Origin: Sutterella sp.
GTDB lineage: Bacteria > Pseudomonadota > Gammaproteobacteria > Burkholderiales > Burkholderiaceae_F
Assembly: GCA_003488465.1 (NCBI GenBank)
Contig: DNLN01000014.1
Coordinates: 1-5,646, forward strand
Direction of reading: 5' to 3'
DNA: 5,646 nt
Below are positions 5,637 to 5,646 of this stretch, piece after piece. Positions within the stretch are counted from its first letter, which is position 1. Each line of letters opens with the position of its first letter. The position numbers were made by a program, and so were the translations under genes. The notes below the pieces were generated by a model. That model was not told the origin of the DNA. It did not search any database and saw only the letters and a list, made by a program, of their open reading frames with translations.

Positions 5637-5642
5637 CTCCTT
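5637..5642 (-). promoter_or_regulatory. Strong ribosome binding site of the small nrdD gene
   Basis: AAGGAG on the minus strand lies 6 nt before the ATG at 5630. It is among the clearest ribosome binding sites in the window and shows that this short reading frame is meant to be translated independently. Confidence 0.7.
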
Positions 5643-5646
5643 GAAA

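Overview
The window holds a 5.6 kb stretch of a GC-rich bacterial chromosome with six protein genes. Five lie on the minus strand (a DUF4143-type ATPase, menE, menB, nrdG and a 59-codon nrdD-like gene) and one on the plus strand (a TetR-family regulator). Menaquinone synthesis genes next to oxygen-sensitive class III ribonucleotide reductase genes point to an anaerobic or microaerophilic organism that respires with menaquinone. The GC-rich codon use and the proteobacterial look of the proteins would fit a gut betaproteobacterium of the Sutterella/Parasutterella kind. That placement is inference, because no rRNA or other marker is present.

Left region (1-1678). A minus-strand ATPase gene (114-1451) has an N-terminal Walker ATPase domain and a C-terminal PD-(D/E)XK-like D...EVK motif, the usual layout of the AAA_14/DUF4143 proteins. 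Its best start is a GTG with a strong ribosome binding site. Upstream lie three 18-bp palindromes spaced at exactly 32 bp, the most striking non-coding structure in the window. Two inverted repeats lie beyond its 3' end (9-94).

Central region (1679-4031). menB and menE form a tight minus-strand pair with a 6-nt gap. They encode two consecutive steps of the classical menaquinone pathway: MenE activates o-succinylbenzoate to its CoA ester, and MenB closes the ring to 1,4-dihydroxy-2-naphthoyl-CoA. A TetR-type regulator is transcribed divergently from menB. The 169-nt gap between them contains an 18-bp perfect palindrome and a second, imperfect dyad, both candidate operators.

Right region (4032-5646). 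The TetR gene converges on nrdG, and the two stop codons share the tetranucleotide CTAG. nrdG encodes the radical SAM activase of class III ribonucleotide reductase. It follows a complete 59-residue gene that carries only the glycyl-radical segment of NrdD. The large catalytic NrdD part is not in the window and may lie just beyond the right edge.

The most useful leads are the phased palindrome array upstream of the ATPase, the free-standing glycyl-radical protein, and the possible control of menBE by the divergent TetR regulator.
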